From Arenicola marina (taxonomy: Eukaryota; Annelida; Polychaeta; Arenicolidae): a DNA stretch of 64,000 nt. This document shows positions 22,101 through 30,121 of this stretch, one piece after another (the stretch's first letter is position 1; each line of letters opens with the position of its first letter). The stretch covers positions 43,588,156 to 43,652,155 of the forward strand of contig OZ025252.1 of the NCBI GenBank assembly GCA_964019135.1. The letters are read 5' to 3'. Under the pieces are notes generated by a model. That model ran no database searches and was not told the origin of the DNA. It worked only from the letters and a program-made list of their open reading frames with translations. The position numbers and the translations under genes are program-made.

Positions 22101-22547
22101 CAGCATCGAGTATTCAATCGGCATTGAGACGATCACGTGATATTATCTGCTAATCTAAAGTTAATGCTACATGCCTCACAAGGAGCAATTAATCGCGCTT
22201 ACCGGTATATTGGATTGGATTGGATTATTTATTTCCGTTTCCAAGGTTCAAAGACCAAAAGTACACAGTACAAATGAATCAACCATACGCAAATTACTTA
22301 CTCTTTGCTAGAAACCCGTTGCCAACAACATTCAGCTCCTCAAGGTTCAACATGCTCAAACAGCGAAACCAATCCCTCGGGTTCTGAAGCTTTCTTTTGT
22401 TGACGCCTTGTCACCATGTTTCAGGGCACCTGGCCGGGGCCGACAGAGGGTTCCACCATCGACTTCACTTCAGAGCTGCAGATCCTGCCGGCTGGCTTCC
22501 CATACCCTCCCTGTAATGGGTGGGACTGCTTCGGACACCTGCTCTAG
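1080..22547 (+). CDS. AprA-like / PhoPQ-activated pathogenicity-related family protein, multi-exon, probably incomplete
   Basis: Eight exons on + resemble, in order, the PhoPQ-activated pathogenicity-related family (Pfam PF10142; includes Dictyostelium autocrine proliferation repressor AprA), a secreted alpha/beta-hydrolase-like family. Exons: 1080-1194, 9885-9977, 11402-11494, about 11565-11749, 17650-17790, 20641-20719, 21193-21258, 22425-22547. Hallmarks: LDQIPNGPISF, AMDTSRWLVAGASK joined at phase 0 to RGWTAWL (the GASKRGW elbow), YGGWSWAFEPYW, a DP motif, LRNDFR, GWFGFFIS and a Cys-containing C-terminus. Phases agree at the 9977/11402, 11749/17650, 17790/20641, 20719/21193 and 21258/22425 junctions. 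The N-terminus lies outside the window or was not found. The segments expected between exons 1 and 2 and between exons 4 and 5 (the latter usually holds a GDEFF-like motif and an HS motif) are not visible. It may be a decaying gene, or the exons may be lost or misassembled around arrays. Confidence 0.8.
1198..2275. repeat. 9-bp array (CCTCYACGY type)
   Basis: About 120 copies of a 9-bp unit such as CCCTCTACG, TCCTCCACG or GCCATCCAC. Because 9 is divisible by three and the unit lacks stops, all three + frames (Ser-Thr-Pro, Pro-Arg-Pro-Leu and His-Val-Leu-Tyr repeats) and one - frame (Val-Glu-Gly/Asp) stay open for about 1.1 kb. This explains the long ORFs without requiring a gene. It abuts the preceding exon directly. 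Confidence 0.9.
2276..2930. other. unique spacer, no gene seen
   Basis: Unique sequence between two arrays. Short ORFs only, with no family motif. The conserved segment expected here (an R-x-ED motif followed by a W-x-x-x-x-PM motif) was looked for on + and not found. Confidence 0.5.
2932..9860. repeat. 29-bp minisatellite array, about 239 copies
   Basis: A 6.9-kb array of a 29-bp unit containing ATTACTGTACTACTGTAACG followed by ACACCCGGT. Variants differ mostly at the GTACTACTG / GTATTACTG / GTATTGCTG / GTGCTACTG positions and at GTAACG / GTAAGG. A 64-unit block (1,855 bp) is duplicated inside it. There are no ORFs because stops recur. The array ends about 25 bp before the acceptor of the exon at 9885. 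Its consensus has no AG dinucleotide on the + strand. Confidence 0.97.
9885..9977 (+). CDS. AprA-like exon 2 (AMDTSRW...GASK)
   Basis: 31 codons including NVAEEVLANQFAMDTSRW and ending LVAGASK. The acceptor is CTTCCAG ending at 9884, the only AG for a long way upstream. The donor is AAG|GTGAGG at 9978. The segment matches the family region before the GASKRGW nucleophile-elbow motif; phase 0 exit joins exactly to RGWTAWL at 11402. Confidence 0.85.
10005..10872. repeat. 20-bp array rich in donor-like motifs
   Basis: About 43 copies of GTGGTCTGGTGGGTCACCCC and close variants. It begins within about 30 bp of the exon 9885-9977 donor, whose flank (GTGAGGGATCACC, then GTGAGGGGCAACTCCGTGG) already resembles the unit. 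Each unit contains CTGGTGGGT or CTGGTAGGT, and the last reads CTG|GTAAGT at 10867-10872, a strong 5' splice-site match. Open + frames here are repeat artefacts. Confidence 0.95.
10905..11045 (+). mobile_element. tRNA-derived SINE-like fragment
   Basis: GGTTCGAATCCC at 10929-10940 is a perfect tRNA B-box (T-arm). It is followed by a tail with TTCTTCGCAAAGAGTAG and then GGCTCCTCTC. The same tail occurs at 16280-16345, where it seeds the 36-bp array. No clear A-box is preserved, so this looks like a truncated element. Confidence 0.5.
11046..11401. other. intron sequence, nothing recognised
   Basis: Unique intronic sequence ending in the pyrimidine-rich tract TGTGTGTGTTTTGTTTGCAG that serves the next exon. 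No other feature is seen. Confidence 0.5.
11402..11494 (+). CDS. AprA-like exon 3 (RGWTAWL)
   Basis: Starts CGT GGT TGG after a strong acceptor (AG at 11400-11401) and encodes RGWTAWLVACTQPSRVMAVG followed by PMVYSLLKQQE. This is the family's conserved block after GASK (RGWTTWL, then a P-M/I-V motif). The donor is GAA|GTAAAG at 11495; reading past it meets a stop at 11507-11509, supporting the splice. Phase 0 at both ends. Confidence 0.85.
11565..11749 (+). CDS. AprA-like exon 4 (YGGWSWAFEPYW)
   Basis: Encodes IHMVRRRYGGWSWAFEPYW and then ITQYLTDPKTQTMMAFTDPF. YGGWS-x-AF-x-x-Y and the DP motif are diagnostic for the family. The start is approximate: AGs lie at 11559-11564, and 11565 keeps phase 0 with exon 3. 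There are two possible ends: GGTGAGT (GT at 11704) or TT|GTGAGA (GT at 11750). The longer form adds EYQGYRMLIQMQIV, which resembles the family's DRLTMPK-like strand, and exits in phase 2, compatible with 17650. Confidence 0.8.
11812..16278. repeat. 47-bp minisatellite array, about 95 copies, E-box in nearly every unit
   Basis: A 4.5-kb array whose unit includes CCAGTCCACGTGGCGCGCTC followed by CGGTATTGTGGAGTG and TGCTCTGCTAGG. Most units carry CACGTG, the canonical E-box; a minority read CACGCG or CAAGTG. Higher-order blocks of 15 units (705 bp) and 18 units (846 bp) are repeated. The 82- and 129-residue ORFs on both strands are frame artefacts of the 47-bp period. Confidence 0.97.
16279..16317 (+). 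mobile_element. SINE tail fragment
   Basis: GAGGCTCGAAACCCTCCTGT and a following CATATTCCATGC stretch align with the SINE-like fragment at 10929-10985 (GGTTCGAATCCCAC, then TGTGCA and CATCCCATG). It runs straight into the 36-bp array. Confidence 0.45.
16318..16768. repeat. 36-bp array derived from a SINE tail
   Basis: About 12.5 copies of a 36-bp unit containing TTCTCAAAGAGTAGTGGGAC and then TGGCTCCTCTCTGCC. Period 36 gives open frames on both strands (SAFSKSSGTWLL on +, YSLRRQRGAMSP on -), neither with coding character. The unit matches the tail of the SINE-like fragment at 10979-11035. Confidence 0.9.
16769..16985. repeat. degenerate C-rich repeat
   Basis: Imperfect about 25-30 bp copies of a C-rich motif (CGCGCTTTGTACC, CGCGCTCATACC, CTGCGTTTTGCACC and so on). 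Strand-asymmetric and cytosine-rich, with no gene. Confidence 0.6.
16986..17389. other. intron sequence with one possible micro-exon
   Basis: A good acceptor (TTCATTTATCATTTCAG, ending 17189) is followed about 40 nt later by GTGAGT at 17229. The enclosed codons do not clearly match the family, so no exon is called. Otherwise no feature is seen. Confidence 0.35.
17390..17645 (+). repeat. about 17-bp array of acceptor-like units (GCCAGAGCTGTT)
   Basis: About 14 degenerate copies of AATGCCAGAGCTGTTC. The last copy reads TTGCCAGAGCTGTTGAC and contains the acceptor AG (17648-17649) used by the next exon, so the array is a tandem copy of that 3' splice-site region. Confidence 0.85.
17650..17790 (+). 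CDS. AprA-like exon 5
   Basis: Encodes AVDWTVAVSVLPC, then GTIDLTTNVEPLFITAYTAV and TNMTGLR; the donor is CTCAG|GTAAGT. The layout P/V-x-W, G-x-I, P, A-T, R matches the family segment before its RDFR motif. It enters with one base (phase 2 from exon 4) and exits in phase 2 so that AG+G makes Arg at the next junction. The acceptor sits inside the last unit of the upstream array. Confidence 0.75.
17791..18997. other. intron sequence, likely old dispersed repeat
   Basis: After the donor there is sequence with TCTGTCTGTTTGTCTGTCTG and CGATTTTCGTCTT-type motifs near 17870 and 18785, suggesting a decayed dispersed element about 0.95 kb long. No coding signal is seen. Confidence 0.35.
19006..20086. 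mobile_element. non-autonomous hAT-type DNA transposon with 8-bp target duplication
   Basis: Begins CAGACATGGGGTAATC at 19006 and ends GTAATCACCCCATGCCTG at 20086, so the ends are inverted copies (CAGRCATGGGGTRAT). It is flanked by the perfect 8-bp direct repeat ATGTGGCA (18998-19005 and 20087-20094), the target-site length typical of hAT. Subterminal regions at both ends carry many GTAATCGATTAC palindromes. It is 1,081 bp with no transposase ORF, inserted in the intron between AprA-like exons 5 and 6. Confidence 0.9.
20095..20640. other. intron sequence ending in an acceptor
   Basis: Unique intronic sequence. ATCTTTTATTCAG ending at 20640 is a strong acceptor. No other feature is seen. Confidence 0.5.
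20641..20719 (+). CDS. AprA-like exon 6 (NDFR motif)
   Basis: One base completes Arg from exon 5, then NDFRRLVGADPEPKKCFWY and PDAVQDL; the donor is CTC|GTAAGT at 20720. LRNDFR corresponds to the family RDFR motif. Phase 0 exit matches exon 7. Confidence 0.85.
20722..21192. other. intron, nothing recognised
   Basis: AT-rich intron ending at acceptor TTTGCAG (21192). No repeat array and no coding signal. Confidence 0.5.
21193..21258 (+). CDS. AprA-like exon 7 (GWFGFFIS)
   Basis: 22 codons, GGLRYRAQYTMPEDGW followed by FGFFIS, between CAG (21190-21192) and TCG|GTAAGA. It matches the family segment Y-x-A, P, GW-x-x-FF near the C-terminus. Phase 0 on both sides. Confidence 0.85.
21529..21868. 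mobile_element. MITE with CAGTGGCGGATCTAGG ends and poly-G/C tracts
   Basis: Starts CAGTGGCGGATCTAGGGG and ends with the inverted form CCTAGATCCACCCCT. Its inside is made of poly-C tracts, ACATACACTGTTAAAGTC segments and GGTCGGAAGTTTTCAGAGAG segments, the latter duplicated. A shorter relative lies at 53577-53748 in the opposite orientation, and partial copies at about 22905-23008, 54200-54290 and 55330-55405. The end sequence suggests a hAT-like MITE; no clear target duplication was found. Confidence 0.7.
21869..22424. other. intron sequence before the last AprA-like exon
   Basis: Unique sequence with GGATTGGATTGGATTATTT near 22210 and the acceptor CACCATGTTTCAG (22424). No other gene is seen. 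Confidence 0.45.
22425..22547 (+). CDS. AprA-like last exon with stop
   Basis: 40 codons then TAG at 22545-22547: GTWPGPTEGSTIDFTSELQI, LPAGFPYPPC, NGWDCFGHLL. The PGP, F-T/S-E and Cys-rich C-terminal layout are typical of animal AprA-like proteins. The two cysteines (PPC and WDC) could form a disulfide, consistent with a secreted protein (inference). Confidence 0.85.
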   Translation, partial: GTWPGPTEGSTIDFTSELQILPAGFPYPPCNGWDCFGHLL

Positions 22548-23168
22548 ATACTACCCTATTCTCTATACAGACAAGAATCCCATAAAATAATCCTTGCCTC
22601 TTTAATTGTTGCTGTTTGGCTTGCTGTGTAAAGTGCATTTAATTAATCGTATTTTCAATCACAGAACAAAGACACAAAATGTCTCTATAGGCTTTCCTTC
22701 AAGTAAGTTACAATGGAATCGCACCTTATATTCTTGAAAGGGTATCCTTTGATAGTTAAGATTCAGAAACCCCCTCCTCACCTTTTGCGTGCGCCGTGTG
22801 CGATTGCAGCGCAGAGTTATCCGAAACACATGCACACCAGAATTTTCTCTGGAATGGTATATTTATTGCCTGATATTCGAAAGTCACGGGAGCAAGAGAA
22901 CCCCCCAACTACACCCACGGGGCTGGGGGGGGGGGGTTACGCCCCCCCCCCTTGCAAACTTGATCATACACTGTAAAACTGAGCAAATTCCTAGATCCGC
23001 CCCTGACACCCCCCCCCCCGAAATTCCCCCCACCCCGACAAGGGAAGCTTACAACAAATTACCGCGTAAAAGAGAGTAGTTGGGGTAGCCCACATCGAAG
23101 GTGCATTAAAAACAGACCTCCACTTTAATAAAAAAAAAGTGGGGTTCCTGCCCCGTTACCATGTTTAA
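22548..23168. other. 3' flank of AprA-like gene plus MITE fragment
   Basis: CCATAAAATAATCC just after the stop (about 22579) may act as a variant poly(A) signal. Around 22905-23008 is a fragment of the poly-G/C MITE ending CCTAGATCCGCCCCTG. No gene is seen. Confidence 0.45.
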
Positions 23169-23169
23169 T

Positions 23170-26100
23170 ACATATATACCCGGGTGCTAGCTGGTGCATG
23201 TAGCCGGGTGCTAGCTGGTGCATATACCCGGGTGCTAGCTGGTGCACATACCCGGGTGCTAGCTGGTGCACGTACCCGGGTGCTAGCTGGTGCATATACC
23301 CGGGTGCTAGCTGGTGCATATACCCGGGTGCTAGCTGGTACATGTACCCGGGTGCTAGCTGGTGCATATACCCGAGTGCTAGCTGGTGCATATGCCCGGG
23401 TGCTAGCTGGTGCATATACCCGGGTGCTAGCTGGTGCATATACCCGGGTGCTAGCTGGTCCATGTACCCGGGTGCTAGCTGATCCATGTACCCGGGTGCT
23501 AGCTGGTCCATGTACCCGGGTGCTAGCTGGTGCATATACCTGGGTGCTAGCTGGTGCATATACCCGGGTGCTAGCTGGTGCATATACCCGGGTGTTAGCT
23601 GGTGCATGTAGCCGGGTGTTAGCTGGTGCATATACCCGGGTGCTAGCTGGTGCATATAACCGGGTGCTAGCTGGTGCATATACCCGGGTGCTAGCTGGTG
23701 CATATACCCGGGTGCTAGCTGGTGCATATACCCGGGTGTTAGCTGGTGCATGTAGCCGGGTGCTAGCTGGTGCATATACCCGGGTGCTAGCTGGTGCATA
23801 TACCCGGGTGTTAGCTGGTGCATGTAGCCGGGTGCTAGCTGGTGCATATACCCGGGTGCTAGCTGGTGCATATACCCGGGTGTTAGCTGGTGCATGTAGC
23901 CGGGTGCTAGCTGGTGCATATACCCGGGTGTTAGCTGGTGCATATACCCGGGTGCTAGCTGGTGCATATACCCGGGTGCTAGCTGGTGCATATACCCGGG
24001 TGCTAGCTGGTGCATATACCCGGGTGCTAGCTGGTACATGTACCCGGGTGCTAGCTGGTGCATATACCCGGGTGCTAGCTGGTGCATATACCCGGGTGTT
24101 AGCTGGTGCATATACCCGGGTGCTAGCTGGTGCATATACCCGGGTGCTAGCTGGTACATATACCCGGGTGCTAGCTGGTACATGTACCCGGGTGCTAGCT
24201 GGTGCACATACCCGGGTGCTAGCTGGTGCATATACCCGGGTGCTAGCTGGTCCATGTACCCGGGTGCTAGCTGGTGCATATACCCGGGTGCTAGCTGGTG
24301 CATATACCCGGGTGCTAGCTGGTTTATGTCCCCGGGTGCTAGCTGGTGCATATACCCGGGTGCTAGCTGGTGGATATACCCGGGTGCTAACTGGTGCATA
24401 TACCCGGGTGCTAGCTGGTTTATGTCCCCGGGTGCTAGCTGGTGCAAAAACCCGGGTGCTAGCTGGTTTATGTCCCCGGGTGCTAGCTGGTGCATATACC
24501 CGGGTGCTAGCTGGTGCATATACCCGGGTGCTAGCTGGTACATGTACCCGGGTGTTAGCTGGTGCATATACCCGGGTGCTAGCTGGTGCATATACCCGGG
24601 TGCTAACTGGTGCACATACCCGGGTGCTAGCTGGTGCACATACCCGGGTGCTAACTGGTGCACATACCCGGGTGCTAACTGGTGCATATACCCGGGTGCT
24701 AGCTGGTGCATATACCCGGGTGCTAGCTGGTGCATATACCCGGGTGCCAGCTGGTGCATATACCCGGGTGCTAGCTGGTGCATATAGCCGGGTGCTAGTT
24801 GGTGCATATAGCCGGGTGCTAGCTGGTTTATGTCCCCGGGTGCCAGCTGGTGCATATACCCGGGTGCTAGCTGGTGCATATAGCCGGGTGCTAGCTGGTT
24901 TATGTCCCCGGGTGCTAGCTGGTGCACATACCCGGGTGCTAGCTGGTGCATATACCCGGGTGCTAGCTGGTGCATATACCCGGGTGCTAGCTGGTGCATA
25001 TACCCGGGTGCTAGCTGGTACATGTACCCGGGTGCTAGCTGGTCCATGTACCCGGGTGCTAGCTGGTGCATATGCCTGGGTGCTAGCTGGTGCATATACC
25101 CGGGTGCTAGCTGGTTTATGTCCCCGGGTGCTAGCTGGTCCATGTACCCGGGTGCTAGCTGGTTTATGTCCCCGGGTGCTCGCTGGTCCATGTACCCGGG
25201 TGCTAGCTGGTGCATATACCCGGGTGCTAGCTGGTTTATGTCCCCGGGTGCTAGCTGGTGCATATACCCGGGTGCTAGCTGGTGGATATACCCGGGTGCT
25301 AGCTGGTGCATATACCCGGGTGCTAGCTGGTGCATATACCAGGGTGCTAACTGGTGCATATACCCGGGTGCTAGCTGGTTTATGTCCCCGGGTGCTAGCT
25401 GGTGCATATACCCGGGTGCTAGCTGGTTTATGTCCCCGGGTGCTAGCTGGTGCATATACCCGGGTGCTAGCTGGTGGATATACCCGGGTGCTAACTGGTG
25501 CATATACCCGGGTGCTAGCTGGTTTATGTCCCCGGGTGCTAGCTGGTGCATATACCCATGTGCTAGCTGGTTTATGTCCCCGGGTGCTAGCTGGTGCATA
25601 TACCCGGGTGCTAGCTGGTGGACATACCCGGGTGCTAGCTGGTGGACATACCCGGGTGCTAGCTGGTGGACATACCCGGGTGCTAGCTGGTGCATATACC
25701 CGGGTGCTAGCTGGTGGACATACCCGGGTGCTAGCTGGTGCATATACCCGGGTGCTAGCTGGTGCATATACCCGGGTGCTAGCTGGTGGACATACCCGGG
25801 TGCTAGCTGGTGCATATACCCGGGTGCTAGCTGGTACATGTACCCGGGTGCTAGCTGGTACATGTACCCGGGTGCTAGCTGGTACATGTACCCGGGTGCT
25901 AGCTGGTACATGTACCCGGGTGTTAGCTGGTACATGTACCCGGGTGTTAGCTGGTACATGTACCCGGGTGTTAGCTGGTACATGTACCCGGGTGTTAGCT
26001 GGTACATATACCCGGGTGCTAGCTGGTGCATATACCCGGGTGCTAGCTGGTGCATATACCCGGGTGCTAGCTGGTACATATACCCGGGTGCTAGCTGGTG

Positions 26101-26308
26101 CACATACCCGGGTGCTAGCTGGTGCATATACCCGGGTGCTAGCTGGTGCACATACCCGGGTGCTAGCTGGTGCATATACCCGGGTGCTAGCTGGTGCATA
26201 TAGCCGGGTGCTAGCTCGTTTATGTCCTCGGGTGCTAGCTGGTGCATATACCCGGGTACTAGCTGGTGCATATACCCGGGTGTTAGCAGGTGCATATACC
26301 CGGGTGCA
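23170..26308. repeat. 24-bp minisatellite array, about 131 copies, open on both strands
   Basis: 3.1 kb of a 24-bp unit containing GTGCTAGCTGGTGCATATAC followed by CCGG. Since 24 is divisible by three, one + frame (VLAGAYTR repeats), a second + frame (ASWCIYPG) and a - frame (APGYMHQL) remain open, giving ORFs over 1,050 residues on each strand. These have no non-repeat domain, signal peptide or splice evidence and are most likely artefacts. Each unit carries the palindromes ACCCGGGT and GCTAGC. Confidence 0.93.
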
Positions 26309-26395
26309 TCAGTTTGTGGCCGTGGCTATCCGCCCGGGTCCGTATAAATAAGCTGGTTTGCTATTCGCATGGCACCGGTCACGTGACCGCTAATC

Positions 26396-26527
26396 TTCGG
26401 ACCCGTACGATTAGTCACATGGCTTATTCATACGGACCCGTACGAATAGTCACATGGCTTATTCATACGGACCCGTACGATTAGTCACATGGCTTATTAA
26501 TACTGACCCGTACGAATAGTCACTACG
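26396..26527. repeat. 35-bp tandem repeat, about 3.7 copies
   Basis: Copies of GGACCCGTACGATTAGTCAC followed by ATGGCTTATTCATAC. No coding potential. Confidence 0.85.
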
Positions 26528-26720
26528 TAAGTTTATTGCACTCTTAAGGATACCGAGCAGCTCCAAAAATGATTTTTTTATATACATTTCTGTGTTTCAC
26601 TATATATTTTTTATTGTGTCACATCGATCTCATATAGATGAATGTACAGTGTGAACTACAAACGCAATCCATTAACGAAGGAAGTCCATCAATTGATTAT
26701 TTCTTGTGGCAATACCCAAC

Positions 26721-27572
26721 AAACATGACGGTAACGGGCCAGTACTGGCAGCGGTCCGGCTTATTACGGAGATGCTGGTATCATCGCCGGCCAGTAACGG
26801 CCCATTGCGGGGCCAGTTCAGGCTAATTTAATACCGCTTTGCCGCTGTACCACCGTTATACGCCGGTATCGGCAAGCTGCTATTGGCCCGATTGGCAATT
26901 GCCGGTGCAGGCCCGATATCAGCGGAGTAGCGGCAGAAAAAACAAACCAGAGGGCAAGACTTTCACTTAGATTGAGAGTGTATCTCTCAGCGCCAGCTAG
27001 CGAATAAGACTTGTTTATGCACAACTGTTTGAACGGCGGCGGTTTTTCCCTGACTTTAGCTTCTTGAGTTTATGTGGAAAGTATAGGTAAACACTCGGTG
27101 ATCCTGCAGTTGCTGGTGTTATGCCTATTATCGTTGAAGGTTTTCGTGATATGGATATAACCAAAGAATATCTTTGATATAATCCTGCGTGAGCGATAAT
27201 TAGGGATGCGGTGATTGCCATGCTGAGACGTCTTTGTCGTGAATCTCTGTGGGCTGCTGCTTATGGTTGAAATAAAGAATGAAATGTTTCTTTTGGGCAG
27301 TTATGTTACCGCAATAAGACGATGTAAAATAGCCCTAAACCGAGCTACGTGCATATACTGCTGGCGAGCCGCAATCGGGCCAGCGTTGGTCGGCTCAGTA
27401 CCGGGCCGTTATCGGCCCTTTATCGACCGATACCGGCGTGCCACCATCGGCCCATTACTGCGCCGCTGTGCACGGTGTTACTGGCCCGATACCGGGTGCC
27501 AGCATCGGGCCGGCACCAGCAGTATCGGACAGCCTGCATCGGGTCAGTACTGGTCCGATTCCGTCATGTTTC
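26721..27572. mobile_element. foldback-like inverted-repeat element
   Basis: The left end AACATGACGGTAACGGGCCA and the inverted right end (AACATGACGGAATCGGACCA) pair over about 35 bp. Both arms (about 26730-26940 and 27340-27565) are filled with degenerate GGCCGATACCGG / GGCCAGTACTGGC palindromic motifs around an AT-richer middle. It is 852 bp with no transposase. Target duplication not resolved. Confidence 0.6.
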
Positions 27573-28350
27573 CGTCATGGGTAATTTCCTCATCGCGAAA
27601 TAGGCCTACACTCCACGTTAACATGAAAACAATGCGAGGACCTTTGAGTTTTACTTCCCGGCTTACCGGTATGGTTGCGATCGAGCGGGCTGGCCGGCCA
27701 CCCATGGCTGCACACAAACCCAGAGCTGATGTCAGACACGTGTTCCCATGGTCATATATAACTCCGCACCTACAGGGTGAATAACGGGGAGAGGCGGTCG
27801 GGGGTGCGTTGCAGGGGCACGCGCTGGGGCGACGGGCGGCACGCGCCGGGGCGACCCCTGGTGACCCCGAGCCGCTGGCAGTGCGCGGGAAGTACTGCTT
27901 TTTTTTTGCTTTATTTTGTATCCCTCCTCGCCACGCCTGACAAAGCAGGACCGCAGGACAGTTATGTAAAATAGGGGCCTTTTTTCACGAATGGCTCTTT
28001 GTCGCTCGCTTGGATAGCGAAACCCAAGATATAGCATACCATGTGAATACCGAGGGGATTGAGTGTGGTACTTTGGTGGCATCAGTCGCCACGTGGTCAC
28101 CATGTTGCAGTCATTTGGTGGGATTGGGAAAGTCAGTGACGTGCGACCGAATGAGGGAGTGGTGGGGGGGGGGGGCGGAGGCCTGACGTAAGCTTAACAA
28201 GCAGGGCGGATAAAGTTTTTATCATGGGGGGTGCGGGGTGGGGGGTGGTAGGGGTGGCATCTACAAAATGAGACGACATGTTCGCTTTCGGATTTGTCAG
28301 CCTATCGGATCACCTATGCTTGTGAAGAGCGGATACACGATGTTGGTGCT
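27573..28350. other. GC-rich spacer, no gene seen
   Basis: Includes a GC-rich block (27785-27895), a G-rich tract (28155-28255) and short ORFs on both strands with no recognisable domain. Confidence 0.4.
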
Positions 28351-28517
28351 CAGCTGGGCCCGTATTCATAATCCTTACTTAGGGCGCTACGTACGCTCTT
28401 CACGTTACGTACACTCGTAGACGAAAAGTTGGTATTCATAAACTCTTCTTAGCGCTACGTGACTCGTAACTTCATGCGTAAGTCTAAGTATGCCATAGAC
28501 TAGTACTAACGGGGTAC

Positions 28518-29156
28518 GTAGGCTGTGGCCGCCAATGGATGTGGCCGCCATAGGCTGTGGCCGCCAATGGATGTGGCCGCCATAGGCTGTGGCCGCCAAT
28601 GGATGTGGCCGCCATAGGCTGTGGCCGCCATAGGCTGTGGCCGCCATAGGCTGTGGCCGCCATAGGCTGTGGCCGCCATAGGCTGTGGCCGCCATAGGCT
28701 GTGGCCGCCATAGGCTGTGGCCGCCATAGGCTGTGGCCGCCAATGGATGTGGCCGCCATAGGCTGTGGCCGCCATAGGCTGTGGCCGCCATAGGCTGTGG
28801 CCGCCATAGGCTGTGGCCGCCAATGGCTGTGGCCGCCATAGGCTGTGGCCGCCAATGGCTGTGGCCGCCATAGGCTGTGGCCGCCAATGGCTGTGGCCGC
28901 CATAGGCTGTGGCCGCCAATGGCTGTGGCCGCCATAGGCTGTGGCCGCCATAGGCTGTGGCCGCCATAGGCTGTGGCCGCCAATGGCTGTGGCCGCCATA
29001 GGCTGTGGCCGCCAATGGATGTGGCCGCCAATAGGCTGTGGCCGCCAATGGCTGTGGCCGCCATAGGCTGTGGCCGCCATAGGCTGTGGCCGCCAATGGC
29101 TGTGGCCGCCATAGGCTGTGGCCGCCAATGGATGTGGCCGCCAATAGGCTGTGGCC
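28518..29156. repeat. 16-bp array of GGCCGCCATAGGCTGT
   Basis: About 40 copies with two main variants, GCCGCCATAGGCTGTG and GCCGCCAATGGATGTG. It lies inside the Harbinger-like element. The period 16 produces long shifting ORFs on - (AATAYGGHSLW type) that are artefacts. Many units contain GCCGCCAT, the reverse complement of a YY1-type core; others contain CCAAT. Confidence 0.95.
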
Positions 29157-29789
29157 GCCGGTGGCAGCTCGTGAGGGACGGGGTGGGTGGCGGGGGCGGC
29201 GGGTGGGGGTGTTTTCTGTGGGGGCTTGGTTTGTCAGTTCGTTGAGGAGTGGAGTGGCAAACTTGAAAGGAGGCATTAACTGAGGGATTGCCATTAAGTT
29301 ACGGTCGAGATCGAGACATGCCCGCCGGCCCCCACGAGGTGTTAATTAACACTGATTAATTATTGAACATTTTGCTACAACACAATATGATAACAGATTA
29401 GTAAGGGACAATTTTTTTGTTTAACAAGCTTTATCAATGCCCGATACACATTGACATCGGTGAAGAAACCATGCGAGGCACAGCTGGATCAGTGTTACTT
29501 ATTCTACTGCTGTAACTCCCCCTGCAACACGTGTACTACAAGTTGGCCGATACAAGTACTTGGGGCGGGAGTGTGATAATTGGAACAGCCTGCAATGTAA
29601 TTTGCCTGCAATGTAATTTGCATACACTCACATGAAATACACAAACTGACATGAAATTGTACCTCGGTTAACAACCTCCCACCGTTACGCAGTTAGAGGT
29701 AAAGATAACATCGTCACGCGACACTATTTATGTCAAAAACACTATCGTCCATCAAAATGCTTGGATTTCTAGAGTTGACATAATCATCA

Positions 29790-30040
29790 GGTATCGATTA
29801 CGGCCGATTTCTGCACGAGTTCACAACAACGCGCAAAAATTCATCCCTGCATTCGGACAGAAATTACGGGATAGAGCCAACCCTCTAGACTCCCTCGATG
29901 ATGTGGACCTCTATTCAAAGTACCGGTTTGAACGACGACACATCTTGGCTTTGGTCGACGAAGTGAGTGAGTGGATAGGACCGGTAGATGGACGTGGTGG
30001 CGCCGTGCCTGCTGCCTTGCAAGTGTGCACACAGATAAAT
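29790..30040 (+). pseudogene. Harbinger transposase-derived (HARBI1-like) N-terminal fragment
   Basis: An open frame reads QKLRDRANPLDSLDDVDLYS, then KYRFERRHILALVDEVSEWI and AVPAALQVC. NPLD-x-LDD-x-x-LY-x-x-YRF and the A-x-P-x-x-LQVC motif match the start of HARBI1-like nucleases. The expected continuation (LRF-A-x-GSF and the DDE catalytic triad) is absent; the frame continues into an unrelated tail and stops at 30121. GT at about 30024 could be a donor, but no next exon is seen. Confidence 0.65.
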
Positions 30041-30121
30041 TCAATTCAAGGACAAATGAGTTTACATGTGTTTTCACAAAGAAAACACATAATTGAGTCC
30101 CTCATGAGATTTTTTCAATAA

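Noticed and set aside
23125-26351. Giant proteins on both strands of the 24-bp array
   Set aside because: Only repeat-encoded residues, no flanking domain, and the period is divisible by three; treated as artefacts.
27239-27784. 181-residue + strand protein
   Set aside because: It lies across the arm of the foldback-like element and has no domain.
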